DNA of 64,000 nt from Symbiodinium natans (taxonomy: Eukaryota > Sar > Dinophyceae > Suessiales > Symbiodiniaceae). This document shows, piece after piece, positions 36,151 to 46,828 of the stretch. The position numbers were made by a program, and so were the translations under genes. Below the pieces are notes generated by a model. That model had not been told where the DNA came from, did no database searches, and saw nothing but the letters and a program-made list of their open reading frames with translations. Numbering within the stretch: position 1 is the stretch's first letter; each line of letters starts with the position of its first letter. The DNA lies in contig CAJNDS010000546.1 of the NCBI GenBank assembly GCA_905221605.1, positions 875,405 to 939,404 on the forward strand, read 5' to 3'.

Positions 36151-38428
36151 CTGGCAGGGTTGCTCCCGTGCGAGCTCTTTGACACAGTGTACACACAGTG
36201 CACGGCTGTCTGAGCCATGGTATCTGTTTAATGAGGTTGATGCGTTCCTTCTGTCAACGCAAAGCCAAAACATGTCACAACTCGCTCGCCAGCTACCAAA
36301 CTCCGACATATTCTGCCTCCGGAATGAGATGGTTTTCTTTCAGACATGGACGTCGTAATGCTCGGACATGGCTTCTCTGGGGAAAAAGACCGGCAACGCA
36401 CAAAACAACGAGCGGAACTAACAAGCGCCGTGCTTGGCCACGACTTGCCACGACACTGACGGCGATTGTACTCCCAGATTCCAGTACATCGTAATTCCCC
36501 TCGCCTTGACTATTGCAATGGCTGTGACAGCTACTGTGTTTTGTCCTAGCACAAGTGCTACTTTTTCAACAGCTACAGTAACTTCTTCTACTACTGCTAC
36601 ATCGAAAAGAAATACAAGTGCTGGTGCTCCTACTGAGTCCTACTGCTGCTATTTGCGTCTGTTTGCTATTATGAATCACTGCCCGGAAGAGTCCGTCCGC
36701 CTTTGCGCCCGCGTCCCCAATATGGTTGCCGTGCAGGTTCAGGCGCCGCAGGGCCACGTGGCTTGCGAGGGCCGGTGCGAAGGCCTCACAGTCCCACCAG
36801 TGTAAAATAGTGCACTGCCTTAGTGTAAGTGTCGAAGAGAAAAGCATTTCTTATTTATAGAGCCGCAGGATGAGACGCGGCGGTGGAACGTTGTATCAAG
36901 GTTGGTGTCTGAACCTCTGGATGAGCATGTTTTTCAGCCGGCCTGCATGCGCTGGTTTCCGAGTTTGTCGGCCTCCGCGAAGTGCCCGATGGTGACGTGG
37001 TCGATGAGTTCCACGATCTCAAGAGAGGACATTCCCTGGAAGGCCGTAGCCAAGCCCTGGGGCGCATTGCATTTTGCACCAGCAGGCTTTCCACTACTGC
37101 TACCGCAAGCATTCAGCACGAGCCTTGTAGACTTTCGTGCGCGAAGCTGGCAGGCGGGCCTTTCGTGTGTAGACTAGTGGAGGTGCAACTCTGAGATGAC
37201 GTATTGCCAACAGTCAGCCAACACCAAAACACAAGACACTGGGGCACATGCTGACTAAAGCGCTGTGCCTCAACGCAGCTACGGCAGCTACAACAACTCC
37301 TGTTTTCGGCCTTCGTAGAACTGTTGCTGTCGAAGTAGACCTCATGGACATTGCCGGCCTACAGCGCAGTTTCACGGCGGCACGCGCATCCAATGCACGA
37401 CGTCACTCGACACCTGCATAGCTTGCATAACGTCGGTCATCATGTGCTCGACGACTGGGTCCAACAGCTTGATAGACGCGTTTTGGGCGAGGACCTGAAG
37501 CAACTCAGCTGCTGTCCCTATCCATGAATCAAACATCACCGTGCCTCCGCGAAAGAGCGGCCAACATAGCCGCTGTCGCCGTTCATGCCAATGCGGAGCC
37601 CAATACGGTTTTGGCACCCTTGGATCTCTGCCACGGCCTGGAACGTCGCTGCACCGACTTGCTGCGATACCTTGTGACAAGCGATCTGGCCTCGAGCCCG
37701 TCTCTGCCAATGTGATTGTCAGCCAAGCTAAGGAGTTCAAGTGCTGCAATCTCATCGTTCAGACATGCCGCGGCCACCTGCAGAGCAGCTCACATGAAGG
37801 CCAAGAAGCAGGCCCCAAAAAAACGGCATCTGAACAGCAACCTCAGAGTCTTCAGTCCTTGGCTCCCGCATCACCCAGCTGATTGTGGTCTGCACGCAGC
37901 TCCTTAAGCGTGGGGATCCTCAAGATCGTTGCAAAAGCCTCGGCCATTGCACTGTGTTGCTGCTATGACATGGTACGACTTATCAGAATGGGCCTTGTGA
38001 TACCAACATCTTTGACGCTCTGAAGGACTCTTCCTGCTCTACGTTTATTTCATCTTACGGCCCTGCTGTTTAAATCTCACCTCTCGCTCAACTCCACCAA
38101 AGAAAGCTCGAAAGAAGCTTGGATTCAATAAATCCCCAGCCTCACAACTGGCTTCTCCAATGGCATTGTCTCCCACATCCAGGATCTCCAGGCAAAAGGC
38201 GTCAGCCAAGGCGCTTGCCAGCACCTTCCGCAGAGAAGGAGGCGAGGAAGAGCAGCACGGTAAGAGTAAACCAGTCAATTCAAAAGATGTAGGACCGTAG
38301 GAGGAGCGTAGGAGGTGGAAGATGATGTGTGAAAAGATGGGGGAAGCCTGGAATCCGACATCGCCCATGCTGTTCTGCTGCAAGGCCAGGCTCACCAGGG
38401 TCATGTGCCCAAGCTGCGATGCGAGAAC
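36067..38428 (-). CDS. Leucine-rich-repeat protein (RNase-inhibitor type), one repeat per exon
   Basis: Nine exons each encode one LRR unit of 24-31 residues and all are phase 0: 38348-38428, 38141-38224, 37858-37938, 37691-37777, 37545-37637, 37423-37494, 36973-37056, 36701-36784 and 36067-36150. Units follow the pattern LAxALxxxxxLxxLxLxxNxIGxxGAxx, for example ALRRLNLHGNHIGDAG, LELLSLADNHIGRDG and LELLDLCANSIGARG. All acceptors are AG|G and donors are GC, except GA after the 37858 exon. Such repeats form curved protein-binding surfaces; the partner is unknown. First and last exons were not found. A possible tenth repeat (VHEVYFDSNSSTK) lies near 37310-37360 and a candidate upstream exon at 39695-39865. 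Confidence 0.8.
36701..36784 (-). CDS. LRR exon h
   Basis: 28 codons, containing HVALRRLNLHGNHIGDAGAK; GC donor. Closest to the family consensus. Confidence 0.85.
36973..37056 (-). CDS. LRR exon g
   Basis: 28 codons, containing MSSLEIVELIDHVTIGHFAE; GC donor. Confidence 0.7.
37423..37494 (-). CDS. LRR exon f, short
   Basis: 24 codons, VLAQNASIKLLDPVVEHMMT; diverged from the consensus and four residues short. Confidence 0.5.
37545..37637 (-). CDS. LRR exon e, irregular
   Basis: 31 codons, AVAEIQGCQNRIGLRIGMNG followed by DSGYVGRSFAE. Fits the splice rule and phase, but the repeat consensus is weak. Confidence 0.5.
37691..37777 (-). CDS. LRR exon d
   Basis: 29 codons, containing ALELLSLADNHIGRDGLE; GC donor. 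Confidence 0.8.
37858..37938 (-). CDS. LRR exon c
   Basis: 27 codons, containing TLKELRADHNQLGDAGAK; GA donor, the only non-GC donor of the set. Confidence 0.75.
38141..38224 (-). CDS. LRR exon b
   Basis: 28 codons, VLASALADAFCLEILDVGDN followed by AIGEASCE; GC donor. Confidence 0.8.
38348..38428 (-). CDS. LRR exon a
   Basis: 27 codons after AG|G, containing HMTLVSLALQQNSMGDVGFQ; GC donor. Confidence 0.75.
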
Positions 38429-39694
38429 CTGGCGACTCCCGCTAGAGGCGTTCCAAGAGCAAAAGCACAAGCCAAACTGCTACATACTGTTTCATACTGC
38501 TCTTCAGCCGTCTGATGTGCTAAAGGACAAGGATGATCTGATAGAAACGTACTTCCCTCATGCTGCCTCTTGTCCTTTCTGCGGCTTCCTGCTCTTGAGT
38601 CTCCGTCACAGTGGGCTTGCGGAAAACTACCGCCATATTAGCTGTCGGGAGAGGAAGTGAACCAAGGTGAAAAAAGGTCTTGTGAGGCTTGCCGAGGCTT
38701 GAAAAGAAGACGCCCACAGTGGAGTCATAGAAGGTAGCCTTCAGCGAGGATTTGAAGCCCAGCAAGAAGGCCACCGCCAAAGTCCGAAGTACCCGAAGGG
38801 GTAGGTCACCACCCTGTCGGGAACCCGGCTGTGAGAAACGGAGCAGCCGATATGGAGCTGAGGTCATGGCGAAGACGCCGGAGATGTTTGGGCAACGCGG
38901 GTGAAGGGCCGACCGTCTGGGCCTAAACCTGTAAGGTGCGCGTGGGGTCCTCCGAATCGAGATTGCCAACAGGAGAGTAAGCGCGTTTTTAAACTGGTAT
39001 TGCAAGTTCATGGAGACCGGGGAAGTCTCTACGAATGCAGGGCTGAGATGGTGGCCAAGTGCTGGTCTTCGGCACTCAAGAACCTGAGGGGTCACCCCGA
39101 CGGAAAAGTCTCGAACAGCGGAGGTTCGGGCATGTGCGCCCCAAAACTTCATGTCGGGCACTGCCTTGATGAGAAGTGTTGTGGCACTGCGTCAAGTCAA
39201 ACTCTGGCCCATGAATTCGCATGGCGTCCTCATAGCATCGGGAGTCCTCAAGCGATCCCCCGCCCCAGCAAAGAGGTCCAGGTAGTACCGGCCATGATGC
39301 TTCTTCAGGGCAGGGCTGGCGGCGCCTCCTTCTGTGTTGGATGACATCTGCCCTATGCTGCCCTGCCCACCCCAACCCGGCCCTACCTACCCTGCCCTGC
39401 CCTTGCGCAGTTGCCAAGGCGCATACCCAAGAGCTCCTTGTCCCACTGTTGGATAGATACAGTGGCAACCGAACACCACCTTAGTGCTATAGGGCTTTTT
39501 CCGAATGCCAACGTGTGCGAGTTGGAGACAAAGGGTCGCCAAGAGCGCCTCCAACTTCATTGCGTGCCCTACCTTACCTTTCAGTCTTGAGCATCATGAG
39601 CTTTTGCAAAACCTGTGAGTGACGACGAATCGGATGTCGGGCTCAGATGTGCGTGATAGCGGATGTGCGTGACAACGCATAGGACCTTCAACTA
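38429..39694. other. Inter-exon stretch of the LRR gene or spacer
   Basis: Contains a 213-residue minus frame (38520-39161) with a hydrophobic LAVAFLLGFKSSL segment and overlapping + frames. None has recognisable motifs, so I call no gene. 39340-39410 is a CCTGCCC-rich low-complexity run. Confidence 0.4.
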
Positions 39695-39865
39695 ACCCCA
39701 AGCCTGAGCTGCGCTGGTGTTCCACACGGGAAGTACATGAAGCCCCGGAACAAGCCAACATGCAGAGCCTCGATGACGCGCATGTCCAGAGCACACTTGT
39801 TCAGGATCAGGCCCGTGACCATGTTCTTGCTCACGGCTTTGATGATGTCCTGGTACGCCACTTTG
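39695..39865 (-). CDS. Candidate upstream exon of the LRR gene
   Basis: The frame reads DIIKAVSKNMVTGLILNKCA, then LDMRVIEALHVGLFRGF, which has an LRR-like hydrophobic spacing. Same strand and upstream of the repeats. No start codon or phase proof. Confidence 0.35.
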
Positions 39866-42226
39866 CCCCGACCATGACACAAATAACTGTCACCGGCTTG
39901 TGCCTCCCCCTCTTTCGCCGACAAGTTGCTGTGTGACAAGTCCGCCTGCAACGTGTCGCAACATGTTTTGACAGTGCATTCACAGGACCAAAGCATAGCG
40001 TGCTAGCAGTGAAACTTCCAATCCTCCAGTGAAGAGGCTTCTTTCGGCCCTTGCAAGGGCTTGCCCTGAACTGTCGTCTGGTCGCAGCTTAACGTCTGAA
40101 CATGTTCCTCATGAGTCATGAAACCTGAAATCCCTCGAGAGCCAAACTAGCGTCCTGGGCGCCCAAGTGCAAAAGCAAAACATCCTCGTAAGTACAGACT
40201 TACATCGTTGTGATCTGGCCTTATTTTCCTTTTTTGAAGATATTTGGTTTGCAGCAGATGCTCCTCCTAGTTCTGACGCCATCCAGCATGGTAGCTCCTA
40301 TTCCAAGCAGCAGTCTATCCGGTGCAAAACCCACCCACAGGTCAGAGGGACGGTCTCAGTCCAGCACGTCTCTGAAAGGAAGTGCGCCACGGCCTGGAGA
40401 CTTCAAGTTGTTCTTCACAGTTGTGTGTGCGTGTGCAGAGGGGTAGACTTTTCAACGATCGAGCACTTGGTGCTTCAAGATCTGGGCGGGTCAAGGCACG
40501 ATGATCATGAAGCGTTTTGCCTAACCTTCGGGCTTGTAGGCTCTTCGTAGACATTCCCTAGCACAATTGCTTGCAGCAGAACTGCCCTTCCGAAAAGGCA
40601 GCTTGCACTTCAGAAAAGAAACCGTCATGATGCTTCTTCGTAAAACTTAGTCCAAAAAACCCTGCAACAACCTTTTGTGCAGGCACTGGCCTTCAACTCA
40701 ACGATGTCATTGAGAGTGTCCTGCAGTTAGGTCCTCTACTCTAGCATCCTCTACTCTAGAATGAAAAAAACCCTTCTAACCCCAGACCCTGAACCCAAGA
40801 TGAAACTTCCCACTACTTTCTCATCCGCCGACCTTTTTGTGTGTGGGAGGGTCCCCTGTCAAGTGCGAAGTGTGTCGGTCCGCGTATTGCGGCCTCCGTC
40901 TTGCATTTTCGCATAGGGTAATCCGGGAGGGCGAGTTGGCAGCTTCCCGGTGAGCAGACTGGCTCTTCAACAGTTCGCCTCGAAAGGCCGGCTACATGGG
41001 CTACAGTTTGTGAGGCCTGTGCTACAAGCCCTTTAAATCACTGGGCTTGGTCTAGGCCGGTACAGTGATGTTAGATCTGTTAACTCCTTTAAGACATAGC
41101 CATTAAATCTTGTTAGACTACAACCCAGATTTGCCATCTCCACCCCATAATCTTCTATCATCTTATAAGGTCTTTTTGGAGATGACCAATGGTGAGGGAT
41201 CATTGGGCAAGTTGAAAGGTTTACAGCGGTTTGCAGTTCTTGCATGTTTCATTCAAGTTAGACCGTCTAACTACTATTTGCTCAAGAACGCCCAACATAC
41301 AATGTGACAATCCCGACATTGCCCTTACAAGAAAAATTGGGGGTTCTTATTCAAATAGTAGTAAAAGGGTTGAGAGGGCTTCTGGCTTACTGCTTACGGC
41401 ACAGGGCATACATGGTATGGTGTGGGTGTTGTTTTTCGTGTGGAGATTTCGGATTAGAGATTATACTTGGTGCTGGGGTAGTGGCGAAAAAGGGGCGGGG
41501 GGCTAGTGCCTTTGCGTCTTCGGCCCGGCAAACCTGGGCCGGGTGCGGTAATCATGCAGCCACGACCAGCAGAAACAAGCCACCACTCCCCCGTGCAACT
41601 GCCAGGAACGCCAGGCCAATCCAGGGCCAACAGTGTGCAAAGGGGTGGTTGCGATCGCTCACTGACTAGCCAATTGACAAAAGATTTTTGGGTGCACACA
41701 ATGGAGGCGCCTCCTCCTCGTTGCATGTCAATACAAAATATGCCAGGCCAACCCTGACGACTCCCCAGCCTGCACCGCGACGCCGCGCATCTGGCGGGGG
41801 AGCAGCTACTTCTGTAGCCAGATCGAGAGGGCCCCAGGCCCCAGTTCAATCCTCCTCGACGTGCCCTGACTATACGCGCGCGCGTGCCACGGGACGGTAC
41901 AGGACTGGGGACCCTGCGGGGCGCCAGCTTTGCGGACGGTGGAATGCGACAGGACGGTGGTGCGGGATGAGGGGGCCCTGCACTTCCCTGATGCTACAAT
42001 AGGGTCGAATTACTACATGTCTTAATTAAGGGATGCATGTTTCGGGGAAGCCCTAAACTAAGGTAGACTTAATATACCTTCCGTAAAGCAATCTATATCT
42101 GTCGTTGATGCACAAGGTTTTTGCAGCCTTTTTTGGATGCATGATCCCCTGCAAGTTCATTTCAGGAGGTACATGCTTGTTTTGATATGCAGAATATATT
42201 TCGGGGTGCTGATCGACATGTTTTAG
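39866..42226. other. Spacer without a supported gene
   Basis: Open frames are short and overlapping. At 41281-41362 a palindromic piece (CTCAAGAACGCCC ... GGGGGTTCTTATT) resembles the intronic hairpin elements of the left half. From about 41880 to 41965 there is a GCCACGGGACGGTAC repeat shared with 43.6-43.74 kb. Confidence 0.4.
41880..41965. repeat. GCCACGGGACGGTAC repeat, block 1
   Basis: Degenerate tandem of GTGCCACGGGACGGTAC and GGACCCTGCGGGGCG, matching the block at 43570-43760. Confidence 0.6.
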
Positions 42227-42393
42227 ACCCTCTTCAAGTGCCTGGAGACCAACAACCCTGAGCTGCAGAATGTCCGGGTGGAAGTGATGGATTGTGTCAA
42301 GCTTTCGAAGACATCCCGGAATGGGCTGAGCCTAAGAAGGCTTTGGATGAGGTCGAAAGTTTTTTTAAGAATTTTCGCAGGCATTCTGACTGA
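42227..42393 (+). pseudogene. Orphan C-terminal coding fragment with a frame change
   Basis: After TTTTAG the frame reads TLFKCLETNNPELQNVRVEV, then MDC. The next convincing residues (AFEDIPEWAEPKKALDEVES, then FFKNFRRHSD and stop) are in another frame starting at about 42302. Both halves look like ordinary protein and there is no room for an intron, so one indel has probably occurred. No family recognised. Confidence 0.5.
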
Positions 42394-42409
42394 GTGTTTT
42401 TGGGGATGA

Positions 42410-42595
42410 GGGGTTTTAAATGGCGACTCTCACTCTGCAGACCAGTTGAGCCGAAAGGCTCCGAAACTAAAGGCGAAAGGGGCAGGGGTGGGAATCAATA
42501 TCGCTAACCGCTATTTGCTTGATCCTGCCAAGCCTGAGTCTGCGCCCGACTGCTATGAAGCTTTGAGTGATAAGCTTACTTTGGCCATGGGGTGA
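42410..42595 (+). CDS. Orphan exon-like frame, unrecognised
   Basis: A 61-codon frame without ATG reads DQLSRKAPKLKAKGAGVGIN, then IANRYLLDPAKPESAPDC, to TGA. A CTGCAG acceptor lies at 42434-42439. The composition is protein-like. It may belong with the fragment just upstream, as remains of one gene. Confidence 0.4.
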   Translation, partial: GVLNGDSHSADQLSRKAPKLKAKGAGVGINIANRYLLDPAKPESAPDCYEALSDKLTLAMG

Positions 42596-44832
42596 CTTGG
42601 CGGACCAAGCCCAAAATGATTTGTTTATGCATCTCAAGCCACACCAACCCTGCCACATCTGGTGCTGCCGGGGTGAATGAAGATTATGGTGGTGCTATTA
42701 GGCCACTGCTTCTGTGCGCAAAAGGGGGCCCTTAGACCAGAAATTGCCTGGAAATAGCTCCCTCCACCGGACTCGAACCCCGGAAGCATTCATCGTTGCG
42801 TGGGTTGCGGCTGGCCGGACCCCCGGGGCCAGAGGCTTCGGGCTTTTGGATTCGCCCCAGGCGGCCTGGCCCGAACTTCTTTTGCTGCCAGTTGGAGTTT
42901 TGTTTGCTGTTTTCTATAATGTGAACGTCGCTTTAATAAACCCCCCCCCAATCTTGTTTTGGCCCCCGGGGTTTGGAGGGGTCAAAAAAAGAGGGGGTGT
43001 CAATAATTGGAATCTGGGGGTCTGGGTCTGGTGGTCTCGGGGGGGTCAGCTGTCAGTGTCTGCTCTGCTTTGTCTTGAAGGGTTCTGCTTAAAAAGACAA
43101 GCAATCTCAAACGAGATCTGCTTCTCTGAAGACTGAGCCTCAGAGCTCTTTAGCCAGCTCAGCTGAAAAGTCTTCTCTGCAATGGAACTCTTAAGCCATT
43201 TTCAGTAAAATTTTCGATTCCTGGCCGGCCAAATTTTACTGTTGTCACCACATTATTATTCTCACCGGACCCCCCTATGTAGACTTGTTTACACACGTCT
43301 GCACGAAAACCGCCTGTAATGGAAAGTAGTCTTGGGCTGGGGCCCTCTGGCCCGGCGAATATTAGTATTACCACCCCATTTATAAATGTGAGGTTTACAT
43401 TGGAGGCAATTTCATGGAGGCAGATAAAGGCTTCTCTCGATTTAGACTTCAAACTTGTAGGAACTGCAACACGAATCGAATCGTTCGAATCGATTGCATA
43501 TCTTTATAGGAAACGCAAGCCCCTGCGAGCGAATCGCATCAATCCTGTGACTTTGCGGGGCGCGAGTGCTCTGGCGGCACGGAAAGGTACAGTACAGGGC
43601 GGACGACTCGGTGTGAGCTATGCTGCGGGACGGAAAAAAGGGGGACCCTGCGTGGTGCGAGCTTTGAGCTTGGGTGCCACGGGACGGTACGGGACAGAGG
43701 GATACTGTGGAGTGCGAGGCAGGACGCTGGGGTGCGAGGTAGCCGTGCAGGGTGTGTCTGGACAACGCATTCCTGAGTTCATGTTCATCATGTTGGACAT
43801 GCGTATGTCGAACAAAGGGTTCCCGTTTTAAGCGTTGGGGCCACAATCGTAGTGCCGGACGGAGGTGGCAAGCGTTTTTTCATCCCATTTGAAGATGTCT
43901 CTGACAGAAGAGGAGGACCGAAGATCGGTCGTCTTCTAGGAGAATACAACGACCGTCTTTGCGGGGATGGAGGTTGCAACGCGAATGCCCCAAAATCGGT
44001 TGCATGACTCAGCAACGCACTCCGCAACTCGCCTTCGGCATGCTCTGATTGTGGTGGGTTTGGTTTTGGGGTTCCCGTCTTGTCCTGGTTTTTGTGATTT
44101 TTGTTGTTTATCTCTCTCTCTCTCTCTCGGTGAAGGAGTGAAACTATGGGCATTATGCGCAACACGCTTGCAACCCCTGTCGCAAGCAACTGCAGATCCG
44201 GAATATATAATTTGAAACAGGAGAGTGATAATACATTCTGGAGAATCCCTAGTTCGAATCCTTCTGCAAGACATGGTCCATCATCGTATTGATGCAGCTG
44301 TCGATGAACGCCAGTCTCCTCTGTGACTGATCTCCTGCGTACGGCTACCACGACAGTGTAAGTTTCAACGAGTGCGGATGTTGTGCCTGCTGCTACTAAA
44401 TCCTCAACTTGAGCACGAACAAACTCTGCCCTACTCCCGCTCTCACTCTCACTGTCTCCTTCTGTCTCCCCACTGAGCTACTAAGCGGGTCGTTAGGCGA
44501 AACCTTCATTAAAAGTCAAAGGGCCCCGCAATTCTTCGGCTCGTGAGACGTTGTTCAGCTGGCCCGGCCTTCGAGCAGGGCCAGCTGGAGTCCTCCCTCG
44601 AACATGTCCTCTCCAAACACACCAAGCACACGCGCTCTCAAAACTCTTTGAAAGAATCTACTCTCCCAGAATGTCTCCTGGAAGACTTGGAACTCTTTGC
44701 AATGTTCCATCACAGTGATCAAGAGAGCGGGATCCTCCAGGAAGCCGGCCTCAGCAGGACAAGCGGGAGGTCAGCAAGATGGTGCGTTGTACCCAAAAAC
44801 CAAAGCCGCCTTTCCCTTGCTGAATCCATCCC
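42596..44832. other. Repeat-bearing spacer without a supported gene
   Basis: Holds the second block of the GCCACGGGACGGTAC repeat (43570-43760) and a (CT)n microsatellite at 44109-44129. Several long overlapping frames on both strands (43319-43831 +, 43788-44351 -) have no recognisable motif. Confidence 0.4.
43570..43760. repeat. GCCACGGGACGGTAC repeat, block 2
   Basis: Three to four degenerate units with GGTGCCACGGGACGGTACGG, CTGTGGAGTGCGAGG and GGACGCTGGGGTGCGAGG. Confidence 0.6.
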
Positions 44833-45948
44833 CTAGCCCACCTCCTCACGGAGGCGGTTCAGCAATAAGGTGTCCTTGCGATGTATAGCCATGCTGAGCT
44901 TCTTGGCATAGAAGGGCGCGGCAAGCCGGCGCACCCGATGAAAGAGGAGGTGTGAGGTGAGGATTTGCGTCATCGGCACGGCAATACTGAAGACCAGTAC
45001 CGTGATTGGGCTGCCACTTTCATCATCAGCTTCCAGCAAGAGGTAGGCAGCACCCATGAAGGCCTGCGGAAGGTTTTCTACAAGCAGGAGCTGCCTTTTC
45101 ACAGGGGTGAGCTGCTTGTAGAGCACAGGCACAATCTTGGCCTTGGCCTTCATCCAGAAGTCTTGTTTTTTATTTTGTGATGCTTCAGAAAGCGAGACGT
45201 CAAGAGGCATAGTCCACACAGCTAGCCAGTGAGTTGCCAGTTCTGCTATCATCCTATCTTGTCGGAACAAATGCACGTGGAACGCAAGCACGTAGACCCA
45301 GGCAACCACCCCTATTGCTTGCGTCCAGCCGTTGTCCGAATGGAGGCAGAGGCCTCCAAAGACGATGTCCCTGAGGGTATCGAAACCATCTGCCATGGCT
45401 GGCATTGTCCCGGTAAGCGATGCCACGACGAAACCCATCTTTGGATATTTCTTGACTGGGAGAAAAGCAACTTGCACCAGCAGCCAGGCACAGGACAAGG
45501 CAAGCAATGCTGTGTAGGCCTCCCAAGCCAGCGCTTTTCGATTGGCAAACTGCTCATCCACCAAGGCGTAGACAACAAAACCCAGGCAAATGGCGTACCA
45601 GCACCCGAACACGATCTGCACAACTCTCCTGCGGCTGAAGTGGCACCGGTGCCGCTTCGGGCTCGTGTTGAGGCTCGTGCCTACGGAAATCGTGGACTGT
45701 GTCTTGGTCAGACCTGTCGGCCTAACCGGCTTGACCGGTTCAGGCTCGATAGGCATGATGGAACTGGAACTCATTCCCATTGGTTTGGATTCTCGCTCGG
45801 ATCGCTTTGACAGGTACAGCACTCGAGCCGTCCCTATCAGCAAGGTCACCAAGTAGATGCTGATCATAACGGGCACGAAGGTCATAAGTCGTTGATCCTC
45901 CAGCCTCGCCGAGACTGCACCGTGTGTCTCATTGCTGAGTTGGTCCAT
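44833..45948 (-). CDS. Multi-pass membrane protein, intronless
   Basis: The frame of 371 residues starts at ATG 45948-45946 in GCGCCATGG. I prefer it over the ORF's first Met (46233) because TTCTTTATCTAG, a good leader-splicing acceptor, precedes it and hydrophobic segments begin soon after. About seven or eight membrane segments are visible, for example VPVMISIYLVTLLIGTA, VVQIVFGCWYAICLGFV, YTALLALSCAWLLVQVA, IGVVAWVYVLAFHVHLF and ITVLVFSIAVPMTQILTS. A Ser/Pro-rich, charged loop separates the first two. VENLPQAFMGAAYLLLEA recalls the 'E-x-x-PQ' helix of XK-related scramblase-type proteins; this is a weak resemblance. No intron interrupts it, unlike the other genes, so it may be a retrocopy or one large exon. 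Confidence 0.75.
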   Translation of the reverse strand: MDQLSNETHGAVSARLEDQRLMTFVPVMISIYLVTLLIGTARVLYLSKRSERESKPMGMSSSSIMPIEPEPVKPVRPTGLTKTQSTISVGTSLNTSPKRHRCHFSRRRVVQIVFGCWYAICLGFVVYALVDEQFANRKALAWEAYTALLALSCAWLLVQVAFLPVKKYPKMGFVVASLTGTMPAMADGFDTLRDIVFGGLCLHSDNGWTQAIGVVAWVYVLAFHVHLFRQDRMIAELATHWLAVWTMPLDVSLSEASQNKKQDFWMKAKAKIVPVLYKQLTPVKRQLLLVENLPQAFMGAAYLLLEADDESGSPITVLVFSIAVPMTQILTSHLLFHRVRRLAAPFYAKKLSMAIHRKDTLLLNRLREEVG

Positions 45949-46828
45949 GGCGCGCCTGCCTAGATAAAGAAGCTTAAGTAGGCAAATTTTCCTGAGACTG
46001 CACAGCTTGAGCGAAATAGACGCACCATGAGCCCTCCCCCTGCCACCAACCCCCCGCCCCCCCTCAAACCGCCCCACAACATCAATCGTTTCCTTGCAAC
46101 CAGCAACCAGCTGATGAGCAATGCACCCTTCGAGTTGTGTGGTTGTGTTTATGTCCCAACATGGGGTAGCGCTTTTGTCCCGATGACGTGCAAGCCCTCG
46201 TCCCTTGCATTCCACAGAGAGTCTGTGGAACATTCAATGGCGCTAAGTATCGCTAAGTTCTGTAGAAGACTGAAATGCGTCGCCGGCCAACTGCCAGCCG
46301 CCAGCCGTTGCAAATGAAGATAACGGCACAGGGCTGAAAGCTGTAACGCTGACGGTGGTTTCGGGCCTGGGCTTTTTTCAAGCGGGCAACCCGGATCGAA
46401 GGAAGCGTTTCAGCTTTCGCTCGGATTTTGGAAGGCATGCGTAAATCAACTCCTGTGCCCAAACTCAGCCCCACCTATTAAGAACTCAGCCCCTACTAAG
46501 AATAGGGGGTGCCCGCATGTGACCCTCCACCCCAAGCCCACTAGGGGCATGGGGGGGGGGGGTCCTTAACTTTTGAAGAACCCGATGTGCCCTTGTAAAA
46601 TCTGGAGAACACACAACATCCCTGCGTGGTCCTCTGCCAATCTCGATTCTTTGAACCCTCAACCTTTGCGGCTGGGGCACCAGCAGGGCTTCAGAGCTTC
46701 AGGGCTTTGTGGGCTGCTTCGGATGGTTAGAGGATGCTCCCACCCCCAGCCCCACCCCCAATTTTTTTGTCCGCGGATCCGCTCTGCGCAAGATTGGGAA
46801 ACGTGTTAATAAAATCCTTAATTCAGCC
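45949..46828. other. Spacer between divergent candidate genes
   Basis: Upstream of the membrane protein gene on minus and of a candidate + strand gene at 46829. Contains G and C runs (46550-46561) and no supported coding region. Confidence 0.4.

Noticed and set aside
42740-42790. tRNA gene (GGTTCGAGTCC box on minus)
   Set aside because: The T-stem does not pair and no A box or cloverleaf can be drawn.
44240-44275. tRNA gene (AGTTCGAATCC box on plus)
   Set aside because: No pairing T-stem and no A box at the right distance.
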